Below are positions 1 to 13,200 of a stretch of DNA of 61,107 bases, piece by piece. Below the pieces are notes generated by a model. That model did no database searches. It saw nothing but the letters and a program-made list of their open reading frames with translations, and was not told where the DNA came from. The number at the start of each line of letters is the position of its first letter. Positions within the stretch are counted from its first letter, which is position 1. The stretch spans positions 60,120 to 121,226 of the forward strand of contig NMRA01000654.1 in NCBI GenBank assembly GCA_002633005.1, written 5' to 3'. A program made the translations under genes and the position numbers. The stretch is from Phoronis australis (Eukaryota; Phoronida; Phoronidae).

Positions 1-554
1 CCTTTCATGGTTTTGTTTTCCATGAAAGTATTTTCTCTGGCTAAGGCGAACTCGACAGTTTCGTTAAACGTCAGTTCCTTTTCCCTTGACTTCTCAAGCA
101 ACTTTAGCGAAGTCTGCTCATTAGCAATTCCGCTAATAAGTCTGTCCCTCAATTGCTCGTCCAGTTTATCACCAAACTTGCAGGTAAGACTGAGGTGTTT
201 GAGCGCGACTACATAGTCCGTAATCGACTCACCTCTATTTTGGTCTCGTTTGATAAACTTTCTCCGTTCCGCAATTGTCAGTCGTGGTCCTGCCAAGTGT
301 TTCGTCAGAGTCTCCTTTAACTCTCCGTATGTCTTCTGGTTGGGTTTGGCTGGGCTGACCAGATCCCGTACAATTCCATAATGTTTCTTGCCAATGGAAT
401 GCAAGAACATTGCTGCCACTTGCTTCTTCGTGAAATCTGTTTCCCCATTCGCTTGTAGAAACAGTTCAAACCTTTCCAAGTAGCATTCCCACTCCTCGCT
501 ACCATCATATTCACTGGAAAACGGGGGCAGGTAACTTTGTGAGCTCGCAGTCAT
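1..554 (-). CDS. gag: Ty3/gypsy retrotransposon gag, N-terminal part (runs off window)
   Basis: The - strand reads open from an ATG at 554 to the window edge, about 184 codons without a stop. It starts MTASSQSYLPPFSSEYDG and contains EEWECYLERFELFLQANG, the W-x(3)-E-R-F type start common in retrotransposon Gag proteins. Further on come RRKFIKRDQNRGESITDYV and LRDRLISGIANEQ, typical of Gag domains of invertebrate gypsy/Mag-like elements. No CCHC knuckle is reached before the edge. It lies just inside a primer-binding site and an LTR, which fixes it as gag. The intact frame suggests a recent insertion. Protease, RT and integrase would lie outside the window. Confidence 0.88.
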   Translation of the reverse strand, partial: MTASSQSYLPPFSSEYDGSEEWECYLERFELFLQANGETDFTKKQVAAMFLHSIGKKHYGIVRDLVSPAKPNQKTYGELKETLTKHLAGPRLTIAERRKFIKRDQNRGESITDYVVALKHLSLTCKFGDKLDEQLRDRLISGIANEQTSLKLLEKSREKELTFNETVEFALARENTFMENKTMK

Positions 555-565
555 CTCGTCGCCAC
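548..565 (-). other. Retrotransposon primer-binding site
   Basis: Immediately inside the LTR, the - strand reads GTGGCGACGAGATGACTG. TGGCGACG-type sites are common in gypsy elements and would pair with a tRNA 3' end finishing CGCCA. The gag ATG overlaps the site's 3' part, so the leader is extremely short. The tRNA species (serine-type is plausible) is not proven here. Confidence 0.7.
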
Positions 566-830
566 TGTTGTGTATCTTACTTTGTCAAATAAAGTAGACA
601 CTACATGAACTACGCAGTGAAACGAACAGAATTGAACTGAACACTGAACTGATTTATTCTACATATCATCACAATATATATACACACAACTACATAACAA
701 CATATGATGGGTTACCTATGACACACTTCCTGTACTAGGAATCGCATGACATAATACCAATTAAACTACTGAACTCATAAACAATAACAACCTACAAACA
801 TCCTGTTATTGTGTGACTAAGTACACAACA
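566..830 (-). mobile_element. Ty3/gypsy LTR (5' LTR of the element at 1-565)
   Basis: This 265-bp block is bounded by perfect 9-bp inverted termini, TGTTGTGTA at 566-574 and TACACAACA at 822-830. They contain the canonical TG...CA ends. On the - strand it ends directly at the primer-binding site and gag, so it is the 5' LTR. It holds a TATA-rich stretch around 675-690 and an AATAAA on the - strand at 653-658. Bases 831-835 (GTATC) would be one copy of the target-site duplication; the other lies outside the window. Confidence 0.85.
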
Positions 831-1230
831 GTATCTTTGAAAACTGAGTCGAGCACAGGACCAATCTTTTTCTGTCAGCAGTTGGAAAATCCCTGCAAAA
901 ATTCTTCAAGTCTTCCTGTGGTAATTGTGTGAGAAACAGTGATCAATACGATTATGGGTGCTTATTTTTGTGATTCCAGTCATTGTACCGAGAAATATCT
1001 ACAGAGTTCGAAAAAATTGGTAGTTTGTAATTATTTGAAACCAAGTTCTACAAGATGGTTTGTCATGGTGGGTGATTTAATGCACCAGCCCTGATATCAA
1101 TTCTCTAAGTCCAGAGCCTAAAGCAACTTTGTTTCTTTGATGAAACACGGTTTTGTTTACAGGCTTCAAGTCAAATTGTCAGCTTGATTTTATTTATGGA
1201 AATTCATGGTGTGAAGGTGTGGAAAGTATA
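831..1230. other. Upstream flank of SMG5, no gene seen
   Basis: This stretch lies between the LTR and the first SMG5 coding segment. I see no conserved coding block. The SMG5 promoter or 5' UTR should be here or off the window, but no TATA box or initiator can be called with confidence. Confidence 0.4.
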
Positions 1231-1255
1231 ATGGCCATGCACAAGAGACTGGTTG
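1231..1255 (+). CDS. SMG5: SMG5 exon 1 candidate (start region)
   Basis: ATGs at 1231 and 1237 open MAMHKRLV, followed by a strong donor at 1256 (GTAAGT). Vertebrate SMG5 has a KRL motif followed by five similar positions at the same distance from the next conserved block, so the position fits. The phase does not: this exon leaves one base and exon 2 supplies one, so the junction codon is one base short. A dropped G at the GGTTGGTAAG donor, or a different true first exon, would explain it. The frame is open upstream to at least about 1163, so a longer N-terminus is possible. Confidence 0.4.
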
Positions 1256-4200
1256 GTAAGTGACCATTAATTGTGTCTCTGGAAGTGAGTTCGCATGGTA
1301 TCCTGTCTTTACAAAACCATCCCATCATCAACCTTCGTTTTTGTGTTCAGGATAATGTTGGAGACAGTCCGTACTCTTGACAACATACTCAAGAAGAAGA
1401 GGGCATACAGGGATGTCTTTCTACCGGAGTCTATCAGTCTTCGAAACAAGTGAGTATATGCTGGGGACATAACTAATGTCAAGTTTTCTGTGAAATGTGA
1501 TTGTGAACACTGGCAATTTGATCAGTATGGAATGGAAATTTGCTGGAGGAGTGTGTCAGATGCTTTTGTTGCGTGATCTTGTCATCCTATAACATCTGTG
1601 TGCATACTTATGCGTATCAATCGTCCATTTATTTGTAGCGGACTGGTTAAGTAGACTGGTTAAGTGGACTCGTTAAGTAGACTGGTTAAGTGGACTCATT
1701 AAGTAGACTGGTTAAGTTACTGAACGCTGTAGCCTCTGTCACGTGTTTGAAAATTGTCTCAAAAAGCATTCTTATGATTTTCATCAGTTTCGACTGTTAA
1801 ATGCTTGAATTGTTATAGAAAACAACTTTGGTAGTGATAGGCATCACTTGAATGGCTTAGTCTGTGTATAAAAAGCTGTCTCATTAACAAAGCAAACATT
1901 CCATGCTCAAGTGATGTACATTCATGATTGCCAACCCGTAGCCTTGGTTTGTCTTAGGCTTAAAGAGTACTGTGAACGACTAATGTTCTACGACCCATCT
2001 GAGTATGGTCGCAAGGCCGAGGAATTGCTGTGGCGTAAGGTGTTCTACGACATCATTCAGCTCATGAAACACAACAAGAAGGTAGGAAATACCGTCACTG
2101 CAGCGGGCTTGCACTGGGTATTGTTATTGGTGTAGTATGAAACAGTGTTTTGGTATGGGACTCAATCTGGTGGAAAGGCAATTTCTGGACAAATATTACT
2201 TTTAAGAAAATTTTACTTTGACTTGGCGTAGTTTTTATGGTTATGCTTCAAACTGTATTTCAAAGAACTTTTTAAGCATTTGTGGCAATGTTTTAAGTCT
2301 GAGAGATCCAATAATGGCTATTTTAGCAATGATAATGTAGGTATGATATTTTAATGATAATTTTAACAATTACAATTACAAAGAGAATAGTTTCTATTAT
2401 AATATGACATTACTTAATTGACAATTGAGGTGAGCCTGGTCGCAAACAATGATGTCAGTTGATCCCAAGCCAAAAAAACAGCAATGAACAAATTAAGACT
2501 AGCTTTACAGCAGGAAGTTGTTTAAATATTGTAGAAAATAAATCTGAAACTAAATAAGGCGATCCAGATCCTCCCAAGGATACTATTGTTTCACGAAATG
2601 TAGAATATAAATAGGTAAAGAAAACATCTTTTGGAGAAGTTGTTGTTTTATTTACCTATTTAAATATTGAAAGTGCAATTACGGAACCCGATAACATCGT
2701 GACTCTTATAAAGCCTCTGTTTTGGATTCTTCCAAATTGTAATTTCTTGCAGAACATGCGACCTAATGTGAACTACGAGAGCGCCTTCCGCACCCACCTG
2801 GTGGCGGCAACTGGATACTACCACCACCTGTTGCTCAAGCTGCAAAACACATTCAACCTGAGACTGAACGGCATCGTGGATTTCAATGAGGTTTTCGAGC
2901 ACAAGTCCCGTAAGCAATAGCATTACAGTACAGTTCATGTTGACTGTGTCGTACCCAGACATTTAGAATACAGATGACTGACTGTTCCTGATGCTTTATC
3001 TGTGATCCGATTCGCTATGCTTACCATTTCTTATGGTCTTCGAGATTTCATTGCACCACCTCGTTGCTGTATTGTCCATATGAAATGTTTAAACTATTAT
3101 TACATGTTTGGTCAATTTCTGTTAAATAATTCAGTTGCATAAATCATTTGTCTGAACTTAGCTCCTTAAACAATCTGATTTAATGTATGGCCCAGTGCGA
3201 GGTGGCCACACCTCCAGCACGTGCACATGGTGGTTGTAATGTCTGGCCTAGTGCGAGGTGGCCACATGTACATGGTGGATGTAATGTCTGGCCTAGTGCA
3301 AGGTGGCCACATGTACATGGTGGTTGTAATGTCTGGCCTAGTGCAAGGTGGCCACATGTACATGGTGGATGTAATGTCTGGCCTAGTGCAAGGTGGCCAC
3401 ATGTACATGGTGGTTGTAATGTCTGGCCTAGTGCAAGGTGGCCACACCTGCAACACATGTACATGGTGCACGTTGCTGTAAACACGCCCTCTGTGTCTGG
3501 GTAAACCTGAGACTATTAATCACCAATTAGTATTACCATGCCTATCATGTCTGTCAATACTCGGGACACGTAATAAAGTCTTCTCATTGGTCAGAATATA
3601 CTAGTAGCCTTCAAGTTTTACCTAGTCATCTTGCGTAATGACATTTAAACTCTCACAGATCGCTAAGCCTCGCCTTATAACAAATTGCTTCAGAGTCGAG
3701 TCGAGTTTTCCTGCCTAAAGCGGTAGATAACACGCCATCTAGTGTTTTGGCAGAGAACCAGTCAGATGTTAGTGTTTTTTTTTAAATTTTTTTTTCATAT
3801 TTTTATTTTGCTCTAGCATGATAATTACATGTCATATAAAACAATATACTATACATCGTTTAAATAATATTAAATCATTACTCAACAAGTACCGTATTTC
3901 CTTCAGGATGTAATTTAATAAAGTTAATGAACAATTCGATATTAAGATTTTTTTAACAAACTTTTGACTAAATATGTAATTTTTTTCTAGCATGATCAAC
4001 AAATTAATATTACAATTTTCCACAATGTTTCCCAAAAAAACAAAACCACTGGTATCTTGTCCACCGATGTTAGTGTTGCCATTAAGCCTGGTGAGCAGTT
4101 TCATTTAAAATGAACAGCGCAGTTTTCGAAAAACGATGTTTGTGCTATGTACTATTTTGGTGGAAGCTTTTGTTTGCCCGTAAAAATCCTCAATTGTTTT

Positions 4201-7200
4201 CATAGACCACTAGCTTTAGGGACTATTTCCATGATTATATATTTTGTCTGTGTAGTAAGTTCTCCCGCGTATAATGGCCAATGAATAGGGGAGACCAGGA
4301 GGAGTTCAAAGTTCAAATAGTGCTGCAGGAAGCACTTGGATGTTAAGCATGATGTCATTTGATATTTTGGACCCAGGCAAAATTAGAAACAGTAATAATT
4401 ATTAGACCGGATTAACATGGGGCTGTTACTCAGCACTTCGAAAATTAACGTACAATTAGTGCAACCAGTTCAAACATGTACTATGTAAAGTGTTAAATTG
4501 ACCCCATGGCTACCTGAGTTGAAAAAAGTTCAAATACGTCAGCACTAAACAATGTAAGTAAAAATGTTGTTTTCAACTGGCATCATTCTTCATCATTGAC
4601 CCAACATTGAGAAAATATCCTTGGTCTACTTTTCAAAAAAACATGCTGCTTAGCTAAAGGCCCATCTCCTGTTTTTTCAGTATTTAGTAACCTCTGTGAG
4701 TCCTTATCTGAACCTGCAACAGTTGGGGGAATGTAAGTCAAGGGGAAATAGAGTGAAATGTTTTGTTATTGCATGTTAGTGATTGTCTATGACTGTGCCT
4801 TTGTTGTGATTAACGTAATTCATGCATGCCTGTGACTGTGTTCTTTCAGACTTCACGAAACCAATGCAAAACAAGAAGAAAGATGAGGAAAAGCTTCGCG
4901 AGTGGGCCACCAGGGCGTGCCACCGATGCTTGGTATACCTGGGTGATCTGGGTGAGTTGGTATTAATAGCTTTTAGCGATATCACGATTAGAGTGAAACT
5001 TAAGGGAAAATTAACTTTTTTACAGAAAAAACACACATTTTTGGGAATATCATTTGATGGCACAGACTTCTTGAAGTTATTACCTTTAACCAGAAACAAA
5101 GACTCGTGTTTTTGTGATTTTAGTACAAATCGCAAGTTCTCACTGTTGTCTGTCAGACATTCACTGAAATCGAAGCTGGTGACTTCACCAGTTATTGTAA
5201 CTGTAAACCTGCCTTTTGTCAAAAACACAACTTTTGATTACGACCACTTACTGCTATAAATATGCGACTAAGTTGTTCCTTGCTGGGACTAGAGACAATT
5301 CCTTGGCTTGGAATGAACAAAGAATGTGACCATACTTACAAACTTTCAGGTCATGCTGCGACATGAAATTTTACAAACTTTGTGTGAAAAAGAACAAACT
5401 GCCTGTTCTTCTCAGTCCCAGAGATCACTTTTGAGCTGAGTAAGGAATGAGATTCGACACATTATTTTAATGTTAGATGGCCTGACATGAAATTTTTTGA
5501 TAGAAAGCGCAGGTTTAATGCCGCTTTAAACATGCTTGAAATACTCTGGCATGTATCAAGTGGTGTTTAGTTTCACCAGCAGAGCGTTTGGACTGCAACC
5601 GCGGGGATTCCAGGTTCGATTCTGTACTGAGGCTGATCTCAGAAATTTTAGTTTCTCGTCAAAATGCCTACTTAAGTGAAGTTGCGTGTATTGGTTTCAA
5701 TATTTTTTCTACTTTACTTTTATTTGCTTCTTTACGGGCGTATGTAAGTGTGTCAGTCAGTTACTACCACTTATGGCTTCCCACGTGAATTTACTTTGCT
5801 AAAATATTTGCTTCCATATTGTTTATAGCTCGTTATCAGCAGGACTATGACGGCTTGCGCTCGCGTGTCCTCTCCCAGAGATACTATCTACAGGCGCTGG
5901 CTCTGTGTCCAGATATTGGTAGGTGGGCTTCGGGTGCTTTATATCATAATGTGATTTCACAAAAAAATATTATAACGTATAAATAAATCATAACACTTAG
6001 TTTATAGTTCGTAAGAGAACTTGTAGGTACTTAAAGCATACCTTAGATCTTTTCAATTCAATAGCTCACTTGCGAGTTTCTCGTTAATCACTGTGACGTC
6101 ACCGGAAAGGGGGCAAAACCCGCCATATTGCTCTTGTTTTGCCCCGAGTCTTTGCTACACACGCTAAAACTTACTGGAGTTCTTATGGTGAATTTTACGC
6201 TAAACGTTAAAACAACTTAAGATATGGTAGATGGTTCGTGGAATAACTGTGAATGGACGAAGAAAATGTGAACTTGTTATGTTGTGCAAAGCTGTGAACG
6301 GACTGAAATTGGAACTAACCCGCTCTAGGCCTGAAAGGCGCTAGGCACAGGCATATACAGGGGCGATAGTGTATCCCCATAAAAAGATATTCACTTCAAA
6401 ATACAGCAAATAAAATCAAATGAAACATGCATATGTGCACATGAAGTTATAATTAACACATACCCTGACTCTGGACACAATTTAGTCTACAAACAACTTG
6501 AGCATATTCATGAAAACCTCGCGGTTCTCTCAAGTTTCTCTCACTAGCCACCATTTTGAGGAAGTTACGTGAAATCACGCCTGTTGACGAAGAAAAAGTC
6601 CAAGGGACACAAATCTTACAAATTTCACTTGATATTTTCTCATGCTATTTTGCAAGTGTCACGCGCCAGGTCACGTGCCAAATCTTGCGCTTCGCTCAGT
6701 CTCGCGCTAGCCTTTGCCTCATACTCACCTGACTCAGTTGAAATACTTGATTGTGGTTATCGCGCGCGCGGACAAAGTTAACAGTAACCATAAAGTGGAG
6801 TTGGAATTCTTCGCCAAAGTCACCTGAATTCCCATATATATGCTTCATCGAAGATATGTTTAGAAGCATAAAGAGTCACTGAAGAAAGTAAGAGCCTTTT
6901 AGGTGGTAATTTTAGGTGTAGAGTGTATTTTTGACGAGATGAAAACTTTATCAGTGAGCGGATTTCGCCTACCGCCCGTTTAAAATACACGGGACGAAAT
7001 TAGTACAGAACGCGATAGAACGTATTTTAGTGTGAATCTGAAGTTCATTTGCCATAACAGCAATGCTTTTTGGACATTTTTCGAACTAAACGGCTAAAAA
7101 CTCAAAGACAATAACAGAATACACTCTGCTACCGTATTGGGCAAATGAACAAACGACAAGCTTTTGCCCCACTTCCCGTGACGTCACAGTTAAGTCTCAC

Positions 7201-10200
7201 ATAATCTCGCGTTATTGTTATAAACTCGCAAAAGGCCTATTGAAACAATAATTTACTTGTTTGTTCTTGCCTTTTCAGTTGAAAATCTTAAATGAGCTTT
7301 TCTGTATTTAAAGTGGCCATGAACTCGCATTCCATCCAAGAAGTTAACTTTAACGTCTTACCATAATAGTCTCAATTTGTTCCTAACTCACAGTAGAAAG
7401 AGATTCTGGAAAAAAGTTGACATTTGGTTATTGCCTTAGACCGTGCATGTAAAGTCAGCCATTTTGTTATTGCTTTAGACCATGCATGTAAAGTCAGCCA
7501 TTTGCATGTAAAGTCGGCCACTTCGCATTTAGTGAAATGTCTGTTTGTTTTAAGCTCAGACATCTGTAATTTAACTAAAAATATTTTGAAATCATTTCCG
7601 TAATCATGGTAAATGATCTAAATCCAAGGTTAGCTCTTGTCATGGGAGGCACGTTTATAGCCGCATTTTCAAGCTGGCGTCCACTGACAAAAATTGTGGT
7701 CAAGCATTCTGTCAATGTTTATTCAGGAGGGCAGTGGGCCTGGTGGTTTAGTGTCTGCCTCCTATTCACGAGAGCGTAGGTTTGAATCCCACTGGACCCC
7801 ACTGTTAGACCTTGGAGTCAGGTCTCTAGCTTCTTGGCTCAGCCTGTCTGTGTTATATTGTTTGTAAATAAATGAAAATTGTGTCATGGGTGTGGTGCAA
7901 ATGGTCTGGCTGAGCAGCCTACACAGCTCTGATACAACATGCATCAGACCACCTGCACTACTTTTTTCTGTCAGTATTCAAGTACTCATAGACTAAGTTG
8001 TCTATTCACGTAGGAGCCCAGTTGATCGCCTAATTTTTGGTCACTGTTTAATATAACATTTTCTTTCTCAGGTATGGCCTTCAACCAGCTGGGTACTCTC
8101 TCAGGAAACAGATATTATGGCTGTGAAGCCGGTTACTATTATATGAGATGGTAGGTGGCGCTGGTGATCATAGCTTTCTGTCTGTAATGTTGGGGGGAAT
8201 GGTAATATGTCTGATTACTTTTGACATGTATGTTATCTAAGATGGAGCGCAGCAAGGCTAGAGTTAATTTCAGTGCAATGTTTACAGTGTGCCAGTTAAC
8301 ACAGTGTTCAAACCACACGGTGCAAGTTTACAGGTCTGCCAGCCAACATAGTGTTCAAACAGCATCTGACAATGCAATGTTCACAGCCTGTCAGCTAGCA
8401 GTGTTCAAACCGCATCTGACTACTGAGAGCATTCAGTCCTTTTCACTGCAATATGCAGTGTTCATTTGTTAACACCAGTTCTCATGTGTTGTAAGGCAGG
8501 TGGTGCAAGGTTCATGGTCTGCCAGAGAGCACAATATTCAAACTTTAACCCCACAAGTCGGGGTCCTCAGTACAAGCCACAATACTGCCATCATAAAAAC
8601 ACAATATTTCATTTGGTGACCGAAACCAAAAGTCAGCAAATATTAGTTTGTGCAAGTCGTTTTGTAGAAATTTTTGCAAATATTTGTCAACTTTTTCAGC
8701 AAAATTTTTCAGTAGTCATGTGAACACGGATAATAATTCCTCAATTTTTGTATTCAGGCGATAAATTTTCAGAAAAAATTCCAGAAAAACTCATGAACAG
8801 GCTTGTTATTTAGTTTTATGACATAAAAACTGAACATGTGGTTATCTTGCAGTATGATGTGCCAAAGCACATTTGAAGGTGCTCATGGCAACTTGAATCG
8901 CCTATTTGAGAAGAATCAGAAGCGTTTTGCTGACCTCGTAGAGAGCTCCCCCCGTGTCCTACCCCCGGAGCAGCAGAGGTGAGATGAATTCAAAACTATT
9001 GCCTGTAGTAGTCATGCTTGTGTACATCGAGGAGTCTTTCTGTGAAACATTTGTTTCCTTACTTATTACCAAACCACATTTAAATTTGTCAAATTATAAA
9101 CCAGGTCACTTAAACACTCACAATATGTCTCAAACCTTCCCATAGCATGATGAGAGTGATTACCGTAACCAAACAGATCACTCAGGGAATTGCCATGTAA
9201 AAAAGAGTGTCAAAGAATCCTTGGCTTTACAGGGCCAGTCAACCCTTTCAAAATTGGTATGTTCTATGTTATTCCAGGGCTTGGAATTTTCCACTTTTAA
9301 GAGGATTTCCTCTTTCTTCCTCTAATTTGATTTCCAGTTTCCTCTGTTCTCTTTTTATCATTATTTTGACTTTATTAAATTAATGTGCACAGAATTGCTT
9401 CTTACAGTTAAATTTTACAACGCAAAAATAGTTCTATCACATAACGCTGGAAAATTTTCCTTTTCATCATGGGTAATTCCAAGCCCTGTCATTCACAAGT
9501 GATCTCTCAAAAGTGAATGATATCTTGGCTAAAAAAATTTGAGACAGTATTGCTAGAACCCATGCATCATTTTCAGGTTGAGCCGCAAGTATGGAAGAAA
9601 AGAAAATGCCCTTTTAGATGTTTTATTAAGGATCGTTCACAATATTGCCGTTTTCTTGAGTGCACAAACCGAACGCTTTTGGGAGAAGTTGGTCGAGAGG
9701 ACTTGTAGCTAGCATATACTTTTGATGTCATAAAAATGACGATGTCAGATAACAGAACCGTATGTTTTTAAATACGTTTTCATTTCATAAAATCATGATG
9801 AAACAACCAATAACAGAAATGTTGCGAAGTTCCAACCAGATAAAAACGAGAAGTGTTTAAAAATAATATTTTAATTCTGTGCCACGCCACTGTACAAACC
9901 AACTCTTGAATTTTGAACTTTAAAGTATTTTACAGTTTGAAACATACAAAAACATAGACCTCATAAAAGTATCGCCGTTACGCTTTTGGGGGGGAGGGAG
10001 GATGTCGGAAAAAGCATACAGTTTGTGCGTTCCTGGAAATTGCCATAATTGTGAACTGTCCCTTAATACCAACTTATTGTGCTAGTAACCAGATAGTCAA
10101 TAGCATTCAAGGAACATGCATGTCATGAAACTGAAATTGTATATTGACAATGTATATGTCTCCTTGAGTCTTATATACGCGTTTGTCTCAAACTGAGTAT

Positions 10201-13200
10201 TTTTTGTTGGTCCATTCTTAGTACTTTCCCTGTATTAGTTAGTGTTTTATTGAGCACATGTCCACGTCTACCATTTTGTAACAGATAAGTCCTCCAAGTT
10301 TAGTTCACACAATAATTTAAAACTTTGCTCCTCGGGTGTAAATGCTTCAGGTACAGGTTCACACACTTGACCCCAGTCCCGAATATGAGTGTATGGGCCC
10401 AATTCCAGATATGGTCACATTCTCACATTTGGGTGCATGGACCTAGATATGTGTCTGTACAGTAACCCAGGGTCCTGTTTTGTCAAACTTGGTTTCTATT
10501 CATACCAAAGCTCACTGGGCCTCAGGTTTCTGTTATCTGCAGTAATGTGGTGTCTGGAGTGTGAATACTGATCACCGTACTAAATCTATCATCTGCATCT
10601 CACTTTCTGTGCTCGTTACAGACCCAAAGACATCAAGAGGTTCTTGGTTAGATTCATGCAACTGTTGAATGTACTGCAGAGTGGTTCCCAAGGGTAAGTC
10701 TTCTACCCAGCAATGTTGAATGTACTGCAGAGTGGTTCCCAAGGGTAAGTCTTCTACCCAGCAATGTTGAATGTACTGCAGAGTGGTTCCCAAGGGTAAG
10801 TCTTCTACTCAGCAATGTTGAATGTACTGCAGAGTGGTTCCCAAGGGTAAGTCTTCTACTCAGCAATGTTGAATGTACTGCAGAGTGGTTCCCAAGGGTA
10901 AGTCTTCTACTCAGCAATGTTGAATGTACTGCAGAGTGGTTCCCAAGGGTAAGTCTTCTACCCAGCAATGTTGAATGTACTGCAGAGTGNTTTTTACAAA
11001 CCTACCATTAATTGGGTCATGTGACCAATCATGTACTTTTAGTAAAATTTACCAAAAAAGGAAGGTACATTGATATCAAAGCAATAAATAAACAATCAAG
11101 AAGAAATCTCAAAACAGCTGTTACAGTTTTCAAAATTATTTCGTTTTCGCTTCATGCAACAATTTTTTGCGAAAATCACAAAAATCCAATATTTTGATAG
11201 CCCATCATTTGTATGCAAAATTTAAAAAAAACAATTCCCAATTTTGTTTTGGAGTATCTGCAATTTTTATAGCAATCCCATCATCTATCCATGAGATATG
11301 ATGAAGTTGACCAAATTTTGACATTTTCTAGGGTCCTACAAAACCTTAAACTTGTCCAAGAATGGCCGTGACATACAGCCAGAACTACCACAGAGCATGT
11401 TACATTTTCATCTGCATTTTAAAGTCTTGTAGACCGTATTTAATTCCTAAGACTTTTGCTCATTTTTGATTTTTGACGAAAATTACTTTTCTATATCAAA
11501 ACTGGTTTAAACAGTTTTCGCCAAATTCACAATTTATTACACTCTTGAAGCTAGTGCAAACCCTATCAATGTAGAATGTTGACCACGCAAACTAAGCTGT
11601 TGAAGATACTTACAAATTGTGTGCTAACCATAACATCTATCATCAATACTTGATGCATGTACAAGACAAATGCACAACCGTGAGCTTGTTTTTTCAACCT
11701 CAATGAATGCGCAATAAAAATACCCTGGCAGAAATTTGCGCAAAAGCAACTAGCCAAATCAAGCATAAAATGTACTTATCAGTTTTTCTCCGATGTTTAT
11801 CCAACGACCTAACACATTGTGTATGATTAAGCACTTTCCTAAACATTAGCCAAGTCCTTGGACAAGCCACTCTAGGTAAGAGTGGAATTAACAACTGAAT
11901 GGATGAGACTTCATGACAAATGGAGTCTCACATCTTTGATGGGAGAGTATTGATTGTAATGAACATTAACGACACACAGACACTCACACGCACGCACGCA
12001 CACATGCACACGCACAAACACACTCAAGACCTCTGGCCAAATCGATGAAATCGGAATTGTTATCATTCAAAACAAATCATAACGGCACAAACTGCAGTTT
12101 TGTCCAACTATCCAACACGGAATTCTGAGAGATAGACAGCACGCATCCCAGTGTTTGGTGCAGATGGTCATATGCAGCTGACTTTTGAAAACAGCTGACC
12201 ACAAACTGCAAGTATGGTCAAATCTCACCAACTGAGGGCGCTGTGCTGCGGACAAGGGGGAATTTCAATTTACTTCATTAAGTTTCAGATAAAAGATAGA
12301 TAAATGACGTCAAATAATTGCTTTATAATTTTAGTATTTTATACCAAGGTCAAGAAGTGAAAAACATCACTTTTGTACCTTAGAGTTTATTTCTGGTCTG
12401 AATTTTAGCAAATTTTTACCAAAGTAACCTGACCTACCTAGTTAAAATTAGCTATTTTGACGAAGGTTATTATAAACAGAGATAAGTTATGAGGCTCACT
12501 GCTCATTTTCATAAAACAAGTTAGTTTGCATAGGCTTATCAATGGCTTTCATTAGACTCTGTAAGCCGCCGACAAAATTAATTTTATCTACAACAGCCAT
12601 TGGTACTAATGTCAAGAATTCACCAAATACTGCTCGATATCAACTGTATCATAAAATCGTGCTAACAACAAAACAAATTTTTCAGAAAAGTAATTTTTGG
12701 TTAATTATATTCCGCTTGTGAACAATATCGCATCCTGAAACGAAGTTTATACCGTATATTTTTGGGTCGAGACCAGAAGGCTTAAAGATCCTGTCGCATT
12801 TAACTCTGCTTCAGGACGTTCGACTAGTCTTAATATGGACCGATGACTGGCGTTAACCACAACCAAACGTGGTTGTCTATGCACAACGATAACGACACCT
12901 AAAATTCAACGATTATTTCCCCTCGATCAGAACAACCACAGCAAGGAGCCAGAGCTACTCACATCTTCGAGAAGTTTTTCCAGGTTTTCCGACAGAGTGT
13001 AGAAATAGAGCGTTGAGATCATTTTTTCTTGAGATTTCTCCAGGCAGTCGCGTGCAAACTCCACCACCTGGTGGTGCACAAATCTAGCTATCCCATCAGT
13101 CACTTCGCACGCCTCAAAATCGCCGTTCTCTTGGATGAACTGTAGTAGTTTGCCCTCCATCTGAGTTACAGCCTGCAAAAAGCATTTAATACATTATTAA

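Noticed and set aside
3166-3504. Four overlapping open frames of 86-105 codons on both strands
   Set aside because: All arise from a 45-bp tandem repeat whose period is divisible by three; the peptides are pure repeats with no family match.
4776-5259. Open frames of 145-150 codons on both strands around exon 5
   Set aside because: The + strand frame is exon 5 read through into intron 5; the - strand frame is its shadow.
7736-7810. A functional tRNA gene
   Set aside because: Pol III boxes are present, but the arms do not form a proper cloverleaf and a non-tRNA tail follows, as in SINEs.
10572-10968. Repetitive - strand open frames
   Set aside because: Shadows of the 51-bp minisatellite on the opposite strand of SMG5 exon 9.
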